In this document: positions 45,237 to 54,000 of the stretch, piece by piece
Layout of the letters: every line of letters begins with the position of its first letter
Position numbering within the stretch: the stretch's first letter is position 1
Program-made: the position numbers and the translations under genes
Notes under the pieces: model-generated
What the model was told of the DNA's origin: nothing
The model's input: the letters and a program-made list of their open reading frames with translations, nothing else
Databases searched by the model: none
Source: Novacetimonas maltaceti
GTDB lineage: Bacteria > Pseudomonadota > Alphaproteobacteria > Acetobacterales > Acetobacteraceae
DNA length: 59,924 bases
NCBI RefSeq assembly: GCF_002906255.1
Contig: NZ_POTC01000017.1
Span: 1-59,924 of the forward strand
Reading direction: 5' to 3'

Positions 45237-46537
45237 CCGGCACGGTCATCATCCTTCCCGGCGGGGAAAGGTTCCAGCTCGAATGGCGCCGGACCGACCC
45301 GGAGCGCTGGGAACGCCGCCTGAAGGCAAAATATGATGAGAGCCGGAGCGCGGAGCGTTCTGACAAGGCGCGATGCCTATGCCAGCATCGCGGCGCCGTA
45401 CTACCTCTACAGATCCGTTACCGGGCAGACAGTCACAGTTATCACCTCGCCGTCTGGCCAAATGAAGGGTCGTTGCACGAAAAGACATGCCCCTTCTACA
45501 AGCCTGATCCGGAGAAAAGCGGGCGCGCCAGCTATGTAAATAGCGTAATTCGCGAGGGTGAGGATGGGGATGTCGCTGTGACCCTGTCGATCGGCCTGCG
45601 CCGCAAGGGGCTACCCCGGCCAGTCGATGACACGCCGCTGCCTGCTTCAGATCGGCCTGGACAGGCGCGACAACGCCGGATGACGCCTCTCGGGCTGCTC
45701 CATCTCCTGTGGGAGCGGGCGGGGCTGACCGAATGGCGGCCACAATTCGCCGGACACCGCACATCGACGGTCGCCCTGGGCCGGATCGCCTCTGCCGGAA
45801 CCCGGATCCGGGCGCAGGGCAGACTGATCTCCGATCTTCTCTGTCCTGTTGCCCCAGGGCATGAAAAGTTCGGACGGCGTCTCCATGCCGTTGTCAGGAC
45901 AGAAGGACCGGAAAACCATCTGTTCCTGATCGGGTTCGTGGAGACTCTGGAACCAGATCCCAGGGGCAATTTCACGATGGCCCTGAGCGGACAGCGCGAC
46001 GGTTACCGCTGCTTTCTGACAGTGCCTGCGGCCGAGAGGAACCGTCTTGCCCGGTCGCACCAACTGGCGGCAGCCACGCTCGCCCTGCCCGAAGCGGCGC
46101 GGCAGGCACATGTTGTAGCGCTGCTCTATGTGACGGCGCGAAACATCCTAGCCCCCAATAGCCGGTGGAGGGGCTGGATCCAGGCGGAAGTCAGGACCGG
46201 TGCCCTGATGACCGTCTCTCGCAGCATGCTTCCTTTCGAAAGCAGCCATGAACTGGCGGTAGCCGATGCCCTCGTGGCAGCGGGACGCGCATTCGAAAAA
46301 CCACTGCGTTTCGACGCGGAACGGGATCTCGTTTTCCCGGATTTCATCCTGCAGGACACGGCGCGGAATGACGGATATCCAATGGAAGTTTTCGGTCGCA
46401 CGGACGAGGCCTACGCTACCAGACGAGCCGAAAAGGAAAATTACTACGACGCGACCTTCGGAGCGGGTGGATGGTGGTCATGGGATGCGACAACAGGGAG
46501 CCGGATGCCGCCTTTTCCATCAGGCAGGCTGAGATAA
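45233..46537 (+). CDS. DUF1173-family protein
   Basis: The protein has 434 residues. It has an N-terminal Cys pair (RCLCQHRG) and EKTCPFYKP, which may bind zinc, then a mixed fold, and a C-terminal nuclease-like region (FDAERDLVFPDFILQDTA, then YPMEVFGRTDEAYATRRAEK) with spaced Asp, Glu and Lys as in restriction-endonuclease folds. DUF1173 genes ride with conjugation modules in alphaproteobacteria. The overlap with dotL (ATGA) makes it the last gene of this block. The nuclease idea is an inference. Confidence 0.72.
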   Translation: MTGTVIILPGGERFQLEWRRTDPERWERRLKAKYDESRSAERSDKARCLCQHRGAVLPLQIRYRADSHSYHLAVWPNEGSLHEKTCPFYKPDPEKSGRASYVNSVIREGEDGDVAVTLSIGLRRKGLPRPVDDTPLPASDRPGQARQRRMTPLGLLHLLWERAGLTEWRPQFAGHRTSTVALGRIASAGTRIRAQGRLISDLLCPVAPGHEKFGRRLHAVVRTEGPENHLFLIGFVETLEPDPRGNFTMALSGQRDGYRCFLTVPAAERNRLARSHQLAAATLALPEAARQAHVVALLYVTARNILAPNSRWRGWIQAEVRTGALMTVSRSMLPFESSHELAVADALVAAGRAFEKPLRFDAERDLVFPDFILQDTARNDGYPMEVFGRTDEAYATRRAEKENYYDATFGAGGWWSWDATTGSRMPPFPSGRLR

Positions 46538-46579
46538 AACAGGGTGACTTCTTCACTTGGCTGCCTTATATGTAGCACC

Positions 46580-46759
46580 ATGAAGCTGAACTCCCATCAG
46601 GTTGCTCTGGCAGCAATAAGAAAGCAAACCCTTGCGAACACGAAGAGCAAGCGGACAGCCCATGCGGCTTTGCTGCGAATGGGGATTATCGATAGCAAAG
46701 GCGCGGTTACCAAAGAGTACACGCGTGACCCACGCATTGAGGGCATGCTTAAAGCGTAA
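46580..46759 (+). CDS. Small partner protein of the ART-like toxin (likely antitoxin)
   Basis: The protein has 59 residues and is basic: MKLNSHQVALAAIRKQTLAN, then a helix and a tail ALLRMGIIDSKGAVTKEYTR. It starts six bases before the toxin's TTG once its stop is counted and lies in the same direction, the usual layout of an antitoxin before its toxin. A degenerate copy occurs at 47815-47895. No family name is known to me. Confidence 0.65.
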   Translation: MKLNSHQVALAAIRKQTLANTKSKRTAHAALLRMGIIDSKGAVTKEYTRDPRIEGMLKA

Positions 46760-46764
46760 CTGCG

Positions 46765-47370
46765 TTGACAGCTCTTCATACATCTTTTGTACTCGGTTAT
46801 CATGGTTGTTCTGAAGAGGTCGGCCGGAAACTGATTAACGGAGAAAGCGCACCAACTCCGTCGGAGACCGACTACGATTGGCTTGGACCGGGTTTCTATG
46901 TCTGGGAGTCCGACCCGTTACGTGCGCAAGAATGGGCATATCAGAAACAGCGCCGGGATTCCGGTTTCAAACCGTTCGTTATTGGTCTGGTCGTAGATCT
47001 GGGCAACTGTCTTGATTTAACGACACGCGAAGACCTGGAGATGCTCAAGACCGCCTATGAAGGCCTGCGAGAGACATTAAGCACGGATGATATACCGATG
47101 CCGGTGAATCATGATTCCCGGCACGACGTAAATAGTGATAAACTTTTTCGTAACCTCGACTGCGCTGTTATCAGGTATCTTCACGATTCTATTGAAGCCA
47201 CAGGGTCTCATCTCGCACCTTATGATACGGTGCGCGGCCTTTTCCAGGAAGGCGGCGAACTCTATCCCGGTAGCGCCTTCCGGGAAAAGACACACACGCA
47301 GATCGCAATCCGCAATCTGGATTGTATAAAAGGAATCTTTCGTCTGCCGGACTCTAGCGTCGGGATATAA
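46765..47370 (+). CDS. ADP-ribosyltransferase-like toxin (DUF3990-like)
   Basis: The protein has 201 residues. The start VLGYHGCSEEVGRKLING has the YHG of the first ART motif (His13), followed by DYDWLGPGFYVWESDPLRA, the second motif region, and by the end TQIAIRNLDCIKGIF. These are the marks of the DUF3990 group in the ART superfamily, which would move ADP-ribose from NAD+ onto a target. The start is TTG at 46765, just after the small partner gene; coupling would explain the lack of a clear ribosome site. A C-terminal copy is preserved at 49675-49770. Confidence 0.7.
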   Translation: MTALHTSFVLGYHGCSEEVGRKLINGESAPTPSETDYDWLGPGFYVWESDPLRAQEWAYQKQRRDSGFKPFVIGLVVDLGNCLDLTTREDLEMLKTAYEGLRETLSTDDIPMPVNHDSRHDVNSDKLFRNLDCAVIRYLHDSIEATGSHLAPYDTVRGLFQEGGELYPGSAFREKTHTQIAIRNLDCIKGIFRLPDSSVGI

Positions 47371-47393
47371 GGTAGACAGCCGTCTGTTCATCA

Positions 47394-47679
47394 TCATGAC
47401 TGAATCAAAAGAACAGCCACGCCGCCTCGTCTGACGGCGCGCTCCGCTTTTGGTGGATGGCCTTCTTTCTGCCCCGACGCTTCTCCTGCGACCTCTCTGG
47501 CAATGCCGGTTCCGTTGCCTATATCATCAAATTCTGTCGCAGCAGACGTTATGTCTCGCCCCAATCCGATTTCTCGTGCAAGTTCCGATCTGCGCACTGT
47601 GTAATTGGGAGCGACCATAGGATAATGAGACGGAAGTCCCCACTTCCGCCGATATTCTTCAAGCGTCACGCCATAGGAT
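47394..47679 (-). pseudogene. mucR-like gene fragment (N-terminus lost)
   Basis: This frame matches the second half of the MucR copy at 49917: SYGVTLEEYRRKWGLPSHYP, then MVAPNYTVRRSELAREIGLGRDI. The finger part (CLEDGKKLKM) is missing because the gene ends exactly at the 135-bp MITE-like element. The tail differs from the other copy and ends VAVLLIQS. A GTG at 47669 could start a short product, but without the DNA-binding part it should be inactive. Confidence 0.8.
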
Positions 47680-47814
47680 GTTGATTTTCATTGAGAACTG
47701 ATGGTGTGGACGGCTCGCAGTGGTCCTGAGAGGATGCTGAAGAGTTGACTGTCCAGTGGAGGAAACCATCACGCCGCAGTTGATCCGTACCATCAGTTCT
47801 CAGTCAAAATCAAC
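47680..47814. mobile_element. 135-bp MITE-like element
   Basis: The ends are 26-bp inverted repeats with two mismatches: 47680-47705 (GTTGATTTT, then TGAGAACTGATGGT) and 47789-47814 (the reverse complement). The interior of about 80 bases has no gene. It cuts a mucR copy on the left and the small-partner copy on the right, so it moved or sat at a recombination point. A related single end lies at 49656-49676. Confidence 0.75.
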
Positions 47815-47895
47815 GCCATGAGGGCGCTTCAGCGAATGGGAATTATTGATCACAAAGACGAAGTGACGCAATCATACGCGTGGCCACGGCTGTCC
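47815..47895 (+). pseudogene. Degenerate copy of the small toxin-partner gene
   Basis: The frame from 47815 reads AMRALQRMGIIDHKDEVTQSY, matching the end of the intact partner (HAALLRMGIIDSKGAVTKEY). The first half is missing on the left, at the MITE-like element. The gene after it (the toxin) has been replaced by the Fic gene. Confidence 0.7.
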
Positions 47896-47984
47896 ATATA
47901 TATTTTTTTACACAAGGCACCGTTTATATGCGATTTTAAGCATCAATAAACGGTTTTGGACAACTCGGCAGGAATCTAATTCGA

Positions 47985-49529
47985 ATGGCGGACCCGATTG
48001 GCGGCATGTGGCTCGCACTGAAATATGATGCAGAGCCATTCGGCGGACTGGCTGTCAAAAGCCAGCTTGGAAGTCGCCGGTCGAGCAGTCATCATAATTT
48101 ATACAGCATCGAGACATATCCCGAAAACATGCGTCCGGCCGACACGGCAGCCGCACATCTGCAGTTTCATCTGCGACACGAACCCACTAGCCTTGAGTTG
48201 CTGGCGCGCGTTTTTGCGAAGACCGGACCAGGTTTTGTCCAGGAGTGGATAAACAGTGCACCGACAGGGCAATATGCCAGACGGGCGTCATTTCTCTTTG
48301 AGTTCGTCACCGGACAAACGCTCGTGCCGCCAGTCGACCTCGGCGGCAACTACGTCTCCGCACTGGACGGATCTTTTCAGGTAACAGCGTCTCCAGACAG
48401 GATGAGCAACGTCAGCCGATGGCGCGTCCGTGACAACATGCCCGGGAACCGCTTTTTTTGTCCCTTTATCCCGCTATCCACTCAACTCAAGACGGCTTCG
48501 GAGATGGACGTGTCTGCCGGTTACGGTGAACTGGTGCAGGAGTTCGGCGAGAACATGCTTGCCCGGGCCGCAGTGTGGCTGACAAACCGGGAAAGCAAGG
48601 CAAGTTTCACCATTGAAGGTGAGGAGCATCAACTTGACCGGATCCAGCGCTTCAGCCACGTACTCGCCACGAGAACCGGGCAAGGGACAGTCCCCCTGAC
48701 AGATACTGACCTTGCCGAATTGCAACGCAACATCCTCGGTGACGTCACAATAACCGAGCATTTTGGCTTGCGGCTGTCACCGGTATTCGTTGGAGAATAC
48801 ACGATGAGGTACGAGAATGTTGTTCACTACCTCGCGCCTCCCGCAGACGACGTAGCGGATATGCTTGAGGGATTAAAAATTTTCCTCGACAGGACTGAAG
48901 GACAGTCTCCTGTCATGCGTAGCGCCGTGGCAGCCTTCGGGTTTGTCTACATCCATCCTCTTTCTGACGGGAACGGCCGTGTCCACCGGTTCCTGATAAA
49001 TGACGTTCTCAGGCGGGACGGCGCCATCCCCGACCAGATCATCCTTCCCATCTCAGCCACCATCATTGGAGACCCGACGAGCAGGCGAAACTACGACCAG
49101 ATTCTGGACAGGGTTTCAAAACCCCTGATGCGACAGATCACGGATCATGTCTCTTTCGATCGTGACATGAAGACCTATCCTGATGGGATAAAATCCAATC
49201 TCGACTTCTCAAGCCCTGATCTGGCGAGACCGGCCTGGCGCTATATCAATTTCGCCCCCCACGTTATCTATCTCAGCGCAGCACTAGAGATGACCATCAA
49301 GCACCACATGAAAGAGGAAGCCATATATCTCCGGTCGCACCATAATGCCCGGCAGGCACTCAAGGAGCTTGTTGAAATGCCGGATATGGATGCCGACCGC
49401 ATCATCAGGTCATTACGGGATACTCGTTTCATACCCAGCGGCAAGATTCAGAAAGAATATCCCATGATCGAAAAATTCACGCTTTGGAACGCCATCTCTG
49501 AGGCGCTGAGGCATTCATTCTCTGAATGA
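47985..49529 (+). CDS. Fic-domain protein (AMPylator), class II
   Basis: Fic enzymes transfer AMP (or related groups) to a target hydroxyl group and often act as toxins. The protein has 514 residues. The active-site motif IHPLSDGNGRVHRF has catalytic His324. The inhibitory-helix motif SFTIEG at 207-212 (Ser207, Glu211, Gly212) lies before it, so it is class II and self-inhibited. An N-terminal domain of about 200 residues and a C-terminal helical region (YLRSHHNARQALKELVEM) may bind DNA or targets. It lies between the two halves of a destroyed second ART module and could have replaced it. Confidence 0.9.
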   Translation: MADPIGGMWLALKYDAEPFGGLAVKSQLGSRRSSSHHNLYSIETYPENMRPADTAAAHLQFHLRHEPTSLELLARVFAKTGPGFVQEWINSAPTGQYARRASFLFEFVTGQTLVPPVDLGGNYVSALDGSFQVTASPDRMSNVSRWRVRDNMPGNRFFCPFIPLSTQLKTASEMDVSAGYGELVQEFGENMLARAAVWLTNRESKASFTIEGEEHQLDRIQRFSHVLATRTGQGTVPLTDTDLAELQRNILGDVTITEHFGLRLSPVFVGEYTMRYENVVHYLAPPADDVADMLEGLKIFLDRTEGQSPVMRSAVAAFGFVYIHPLSDGNGRVHRFLINDVLRRDGAIPDQIILPISATIIGDPTSRRNYDQILDRVSKPLMRQITDHVSFDRDMKTYPDGIKSNLDFSSPDLARPAWRYINFAPHVIYLSAALEMTIKHHMKEEAIYLRSHHNARQALKELVEMPDMDADRIIRSLRDTRFIPSGKIQKEYPMIEKFTLWNAISEALRHSFSE

Positions 49530-49655
49530 CTACACGTGGACCGCCCGTGACAAGAAGAAAGTTGTCCGTCACCAGACATGGGATCTGCAAAAGGATTGTC
49601 CGAGTGGAAAAGGCAGGCTGCCCTCGTGAGAGCACAACTTTGTAGACATCGCTTA

Positions 49656-49676
49656 TGGATTTTCACTGAGAACTGA
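49656..49676 (+). repeat. Single copy of the MITE-like end
   Basis: The sequence GATTTTCACTGAGAACTGA matches the inner 19 bases of the left MITE end with one mismatch, in the same orientation. Its right side meets the ART-toxin remnant at once, so it marks a recombination or excision scar. Confidence 0.65.
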
Positions 49677-49770
49677 ATTCTTCCACAAGGTGCATAACGC
49701 AAGGCTTAGGATCGCGATCCGCAACCTGGATTGTATAAAAAGCATCTTTCGTCCGGATTTATCGACGTAA
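49675..49770 (+). pseudogene. C-terminal remnant of a second ART-like toxin gene
   Basis: The frame reads EFFHKVHNARLRIAIRNLDC and continues IKSIFRPDLST to a TAA at 49768. The end matches the intact toxin (TQIAIRNLDCIKGIF) almost residue for residue. The homology begins exactly at the MITE-like end. It is followed by an intact mucR copy, mirroring the first module. Confidence 0.75.
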
Positions 49771-49916
49771 CGCCCCGAACTGGATCATGGTCCGGTCAAA
49801 CAGGAACAGCCGCTGTCGGCACCCTACGACGTAGCGAAGAAGTTCTGCCTTCGTATATTGCCGCGTTCCTGAGCCAGCAGAGCGCCGCGCCGCCCGGTCG
49901 GCGGCGCGTTCCCCTT

Positions 49917-50402
49917 TTAGTGGATGGCCTTCTTTCTACCCCGGCGACGTCCTTGCGGCCTGTCAGACAATGTAGGTTCTGTCGTGTCCTCATCACCAGA
50001 TTTGGTGGCAGTGGACATTATATCCCGCCCCAGCCCAATCTCTCTTGCAAGTTCCGATCGGCGTACTGTGTAATTGGGAGCGACCATAGGGTAATGAGAT
50101 GGAAGTCCCCATTTCCGCCGATATTCTTCAGGCGTCATGCCATAGGATGCCTGCAGATGCCGTTTGAGCATTTTCAGCTTTTTCCCATCTTCAAGACATA
50201 TGATATAATCCGGAAATACGGACCGCTTGATGGGAACGGCAGGTATCTGTTCTTTTACGCCCGAAGCAGTCGGGACGGACAATGAATTGTAAACAGTCCC
50301 AATCAGCCTGATAAGTTCGTCCGGCGATATTTTATTTTCCGATACATAAGCAGTTATGATTTCCACGGTCAGCGCCAGCTGTCTTTGTTGTTCTTCGGGC
50401 AT
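49917..50402 (-). CDS. MucR/Ros-family regulator, intact copy
   Basis: The protein has 161 residues. The core is IKRSVFPDYIICLEDGKKLK, then MLKRHLQASYGMTPEEYRRK. As in the 10100 copy, the second zinc Cys is Asp (CLED) and a His is missing. Residues before it form a helix with YVSENKISPDELIRLIGTV, the MucR dimer region. The tail is short and basic (RRRGRKKAIH). It is the intact partner of the truncated copy at 47394. Confidence 0.88.
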   Translation of the reverse strand: MPEEQQRQLALTVEIITAYVSENKISPDELIRLIGTVYNSLSVPTASGVKEQIPAVPIKRSVFPDYIICLEDGKKLKMLKRHLQASYGMTPEEYRRKWGLPSHYPMVAPNYTVRRSELAREIGLGRDIMSTATKSGDEDTTEPTLSDRPQGRRRGRKKAIH

Positions 50403-50646
50403 TGTCCATCACCTCAACAGACGAAAAAACTGTGACCCTGTATATAGCACCGCTATTGGGAATAGTCCTCGACGTTTTCGAGGATTTGGCAGATTGCAGA
50501 ACTGGTATGCTCTTGAGCAGATATCCGATAGGATCCTGCGCCTGCTCATCTGTATTTCATCTGACCGTCAACACTTCTTGCTTTCTACGGCAATCCTGTT
50601 ACCCGTTTCCCGCCCAGCATCAAGACGCCATATCTGCGATAAGAGA

Positions 50647-50871
50647 TCATCTGGATCCGGTGTCAGCAGAACACTCAGACACAGCTTCCTCTTCGGTCCA
50701 GGAAGGTCTTGAGGCGTGAACATGCCCGGAAGCTTCTGTTGGACCAATAACGCATAGCAGGCTTTCAGGGATCGGTTCGCGTACAACATCATTGAACCGA
50801 GTACGCAACTCCTTCTTCAACCAACAGTCGAACGGATCAGGATCTCCCCGGAAAGACACATCATGCATCAT
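50647..50871 (-). CDS. NepR-like anti-sigma protein (fragment)
   Basis: The 74 residues from 50871 include WLKKELRTRFNDVVREPIPE, close to the helix of NepR anti-sigma factors (L-x-R-Y-x-x-V-x-E-PVPD). NepR binds the general-stress sigma factor EcfG in alphaproteobacteria. No ecfG or phyR is nearby, so it is an orphan, possibly a decoy or a remnant; the C-terminal 30 residues look unrelated. The frame reaches 50931, but the start at 50871 fits better. Confidence 0.45.
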   Translation of the reverse strand: MMHDVSFRGDPDPFDCWLKKELRTRFNDVVREPIPESLLCVIGPTEASGHVHASRPSWTEEEAVSECSADTGSR

Positions 50872-51027
50872 TGACCTGCTATCTACTGCTCGCCGCCTCC
50901 CTAACGATACGCAGCCGACTTCGTTGCGCAAATGACCAAAGCGTGCGTCAGATCTGAGATGTTGTCGCGGTATGGCACATGGTCGGCAGGATTCAAATCC
51001 GGTAAGAACAGCAGAAAGCCGGACGCT

Positions 51028-54000
51028 CTAGCTGGCGGCGCCTGGCGACGCAGATGGCACAGGGGGACGCCTGCCCAGCACCTGGGCGGCCCGTTGGCTC
51101 CGAAGCGTCTGCTCCGCACCCGTCATGACTGCTGGTGCGTTCCTGATCATGACCTGCAGCCTGGCGTCGATCTCGGCCAGACGCGCCTTATGCAGGCGCT
51201 CGGCCTGCCGCGCCTGCGTTTCCAGAATAATCTCCCTTCCATAGGGGCGACCTGACTTCGTCAGTGTCTCCTGCATGCGCCCAAGCGCGATCAGTTCCCG
51301 GATCCTCGCATCCCGGGCCTTGCGGGTTCGGGCAACCAGATCCGTACCCAATGATTTATAGGGTTTATGCGCCATTTTCTTTGCCACATGATTCCACAGG
51401 TCGTCACTGGTGATGGGCGTGGTATCCCCGAGCGGCCTCTGGTTCCGGACCGCCTCAAACGTCGCGCCATCGGAGATCATGGTCCATGTGGTTCCACGCG
51501 CCCGGCTTTCCGCGACGTATGAGGTAAATCCCGTCGCCAGTTCAACGCCTCGCGGCAGGGCATTGATATGCTCATCGGAAGTAAGCCCCTGTGCCGCATC
51601 AATCGTCATGGCATGTCCGAACCCGAGCATTACCCGACCAGTCTTCACATCACGAAACCGCCGCCATTCGACATCGGCAACAAGCCCGTCCTTCGTGCGG
51701 ACGCGAAGCCCCGCATCGCCATGGGCCAGAACCTCCACCACGTCGCCGTTATTTCCGACTGTGGCGCCCTTTCCATCCACACTGCCCCATGTCCGACGAT
51801 ACAGCCGAAGCCGGTCGCCCGTAGCGATCGCGAGATCATAGGTTTCGCCGCGCTGATCAATAGCCTGCACGGTGATTTCATGCGTCGAGATCTCGCCGCG
51901 CTCCTGCAGGATTTTACGGACAGCACGACTCAGATCGGCAGCATCCTGATTGGTCAGCGCCGACATGCTGATCGTCTTGGTCCGGCCTCGCCGCAGGCCG
52001 GCACCGTCGGCGACCAGGGCATCGCGACGCGTCACATACAGCCGGGCAATATCCTGCAGGACTTCCTCATGGTCGCCGCCGACCAGACGGATCGTTCCAT
52101 CCGCCCGTTTCATATCGATCGCATCCCGGACTTCCTTCAGATGGAACCTGTTACGGACGTCGTCATCATTTTCCTCGTCCGTATGCGCGTTGGCCGCAGC
52201 CCCCGTGAACTCGTGAGATTCCAGATCGCTCTCTTCCGGTTCTGCGCCACGAAACAGATCAGCAATCTCGCGATTTCTTGCAGATACCTGCCGGACGCTG
52301 GACAGAAGTTCAGGCATATCTTCCGGATCCAGGACCCGGCGCAACATCTCGATGGCGTCCCCTGCCTCGATATTCTGCGCCTGCTCGTGGTCACCCAGCG
52401 CCTTGATCGTGCAACCAGTATCACGCTGCACCTGTAACAGGCGAAGCATCTGGCGTGGGCCGACCTGACCGACCTCGTCAATCACCAGTACCGTGTTTCG
52501 ATCCACATCGACGTCACCCCTCTCCAGCCGCGCCAGAAAGGGCAGCATAGCGCTTGTGTCAAAGATGCCGGCCTCACGTAATGCGTCTGCCTGGCGCCAG
52601 GCATTGGCAATCCCGATAACCCTGCGACCATTCGTGTCATAACGCGTATCATGTTTCCACGCATCAACCAGCGGAGACAGCAGGGCCGTCTTCCCGGAAC
52701 CCGCGACGCCGGTGAGCATGGAGAGCGCGCCGCCCCGGCCAAGAGCGTAGATCGCAGCCTTTTGCGTCTTTCCATGTTCGCTCGCGAAGTCAAGCGGCGA
52801 TCGTCCGATCGCTTCTGTGATCTGGCGGTCCGACAGCGCCCCGCTCCGGTCTCCTGAAGCACGAGCCGCCTGAATCGCGAGGTCCTCCTCGATAGCGATC
52901 TGCGCGGAATTCGTCACCCTCAGCCGGTCGCCACGCATCTCCTGAATCAGCGAGACCCGTTCCCCGCCGAGTTCAAGACCACGCTGTTCAATAAGGGCCA
53001 CGACATGATCGATGTCCTTCACCCCACCCTCGATGCCGGTGCCGATCAGGCCCCGGGCAGCATACGTTCTGAGCTTGTCGTGATCGATCATGGCGGCTGT
53101 TTCAAACTCCCTTGCGAGATGACGGGCAGCGAAACGGTAGGCAATATCGTATCGTTGTTCCCTGGTGCCCACAGGCGCTGCTGGCGTGCCAAGCAGACTT
53201 TTTTCCTCCCAGCCAAGACGCCTGGCCTGCTCGCGCCATATCTCATGGTCACTCGTACCTTTGTCCTTGTCGAGCCGGGCTGCCAGGCCGGCCATGGACA
53301 GGATGCGGCGCTTGCGGTCGATCGGCATATGCGCCCAGTCCGCTCCTTCCGCCGCGGCGTACTCCTTGGCCGCCCTGATGACGTTGCGTCGTCCCTTGCT
53401 GAAGAAATCCGATATATCCTGCGGCACGGCCGAGATGACCGTCGCCTGTTCATTCGCATCGTATTGCTGGGCGATGCCGATCCGGCGCAGTTCATCAGCG
53501 AGCTGTGCCTGGAAATATGCTCCAAATTCGTGAACGCGCGATCGCAGCCGCTTCGTGTCGAGTGAACCCACATGTCCCTCTTCCGTGACTACGACATTGA
53601 ACAGGGCATTATGGATATGGGCATGGGGATCGCCGCCTGTTGGCGTATCGATCAGATAGGTCTGGCCTGTCCCCGCGTCACGCGCCTCGACCGTCGGGCG
53701 CGCGGTATCATGCCGGAATGACACCCAGGCGACCTCGCCCGGGTTGGCACCGTCTTCGCCCCCATGACCGCGCCGCGCGAAACCGATTTCCCGCGCGACA
53801 TAGAGCATGGTGGCGTCGTTTGCCCGATCAATGGCGTGCCAGATGGCTGCCCTCTCGGCCTCGGTCGGCGCAAACTCGGCCGCAAGCGTAACTGATTTGT
53901 GTGGCGCCAGGGTCAGATCATAGGCACTGATCTTGCGGGCGTTCCTTGACCAGTCATCGCCATTATCGGCCCTCTTTGCTTCAAACAGGCGATTGAGTTG

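Noticed and set aside
50402-50719. 105-codon plus-strand frame between mucR and the relaxase
   Set aside because: It starts inside the mucR start region, has no motif, and overlaps the NepR-like frame on the other strand.
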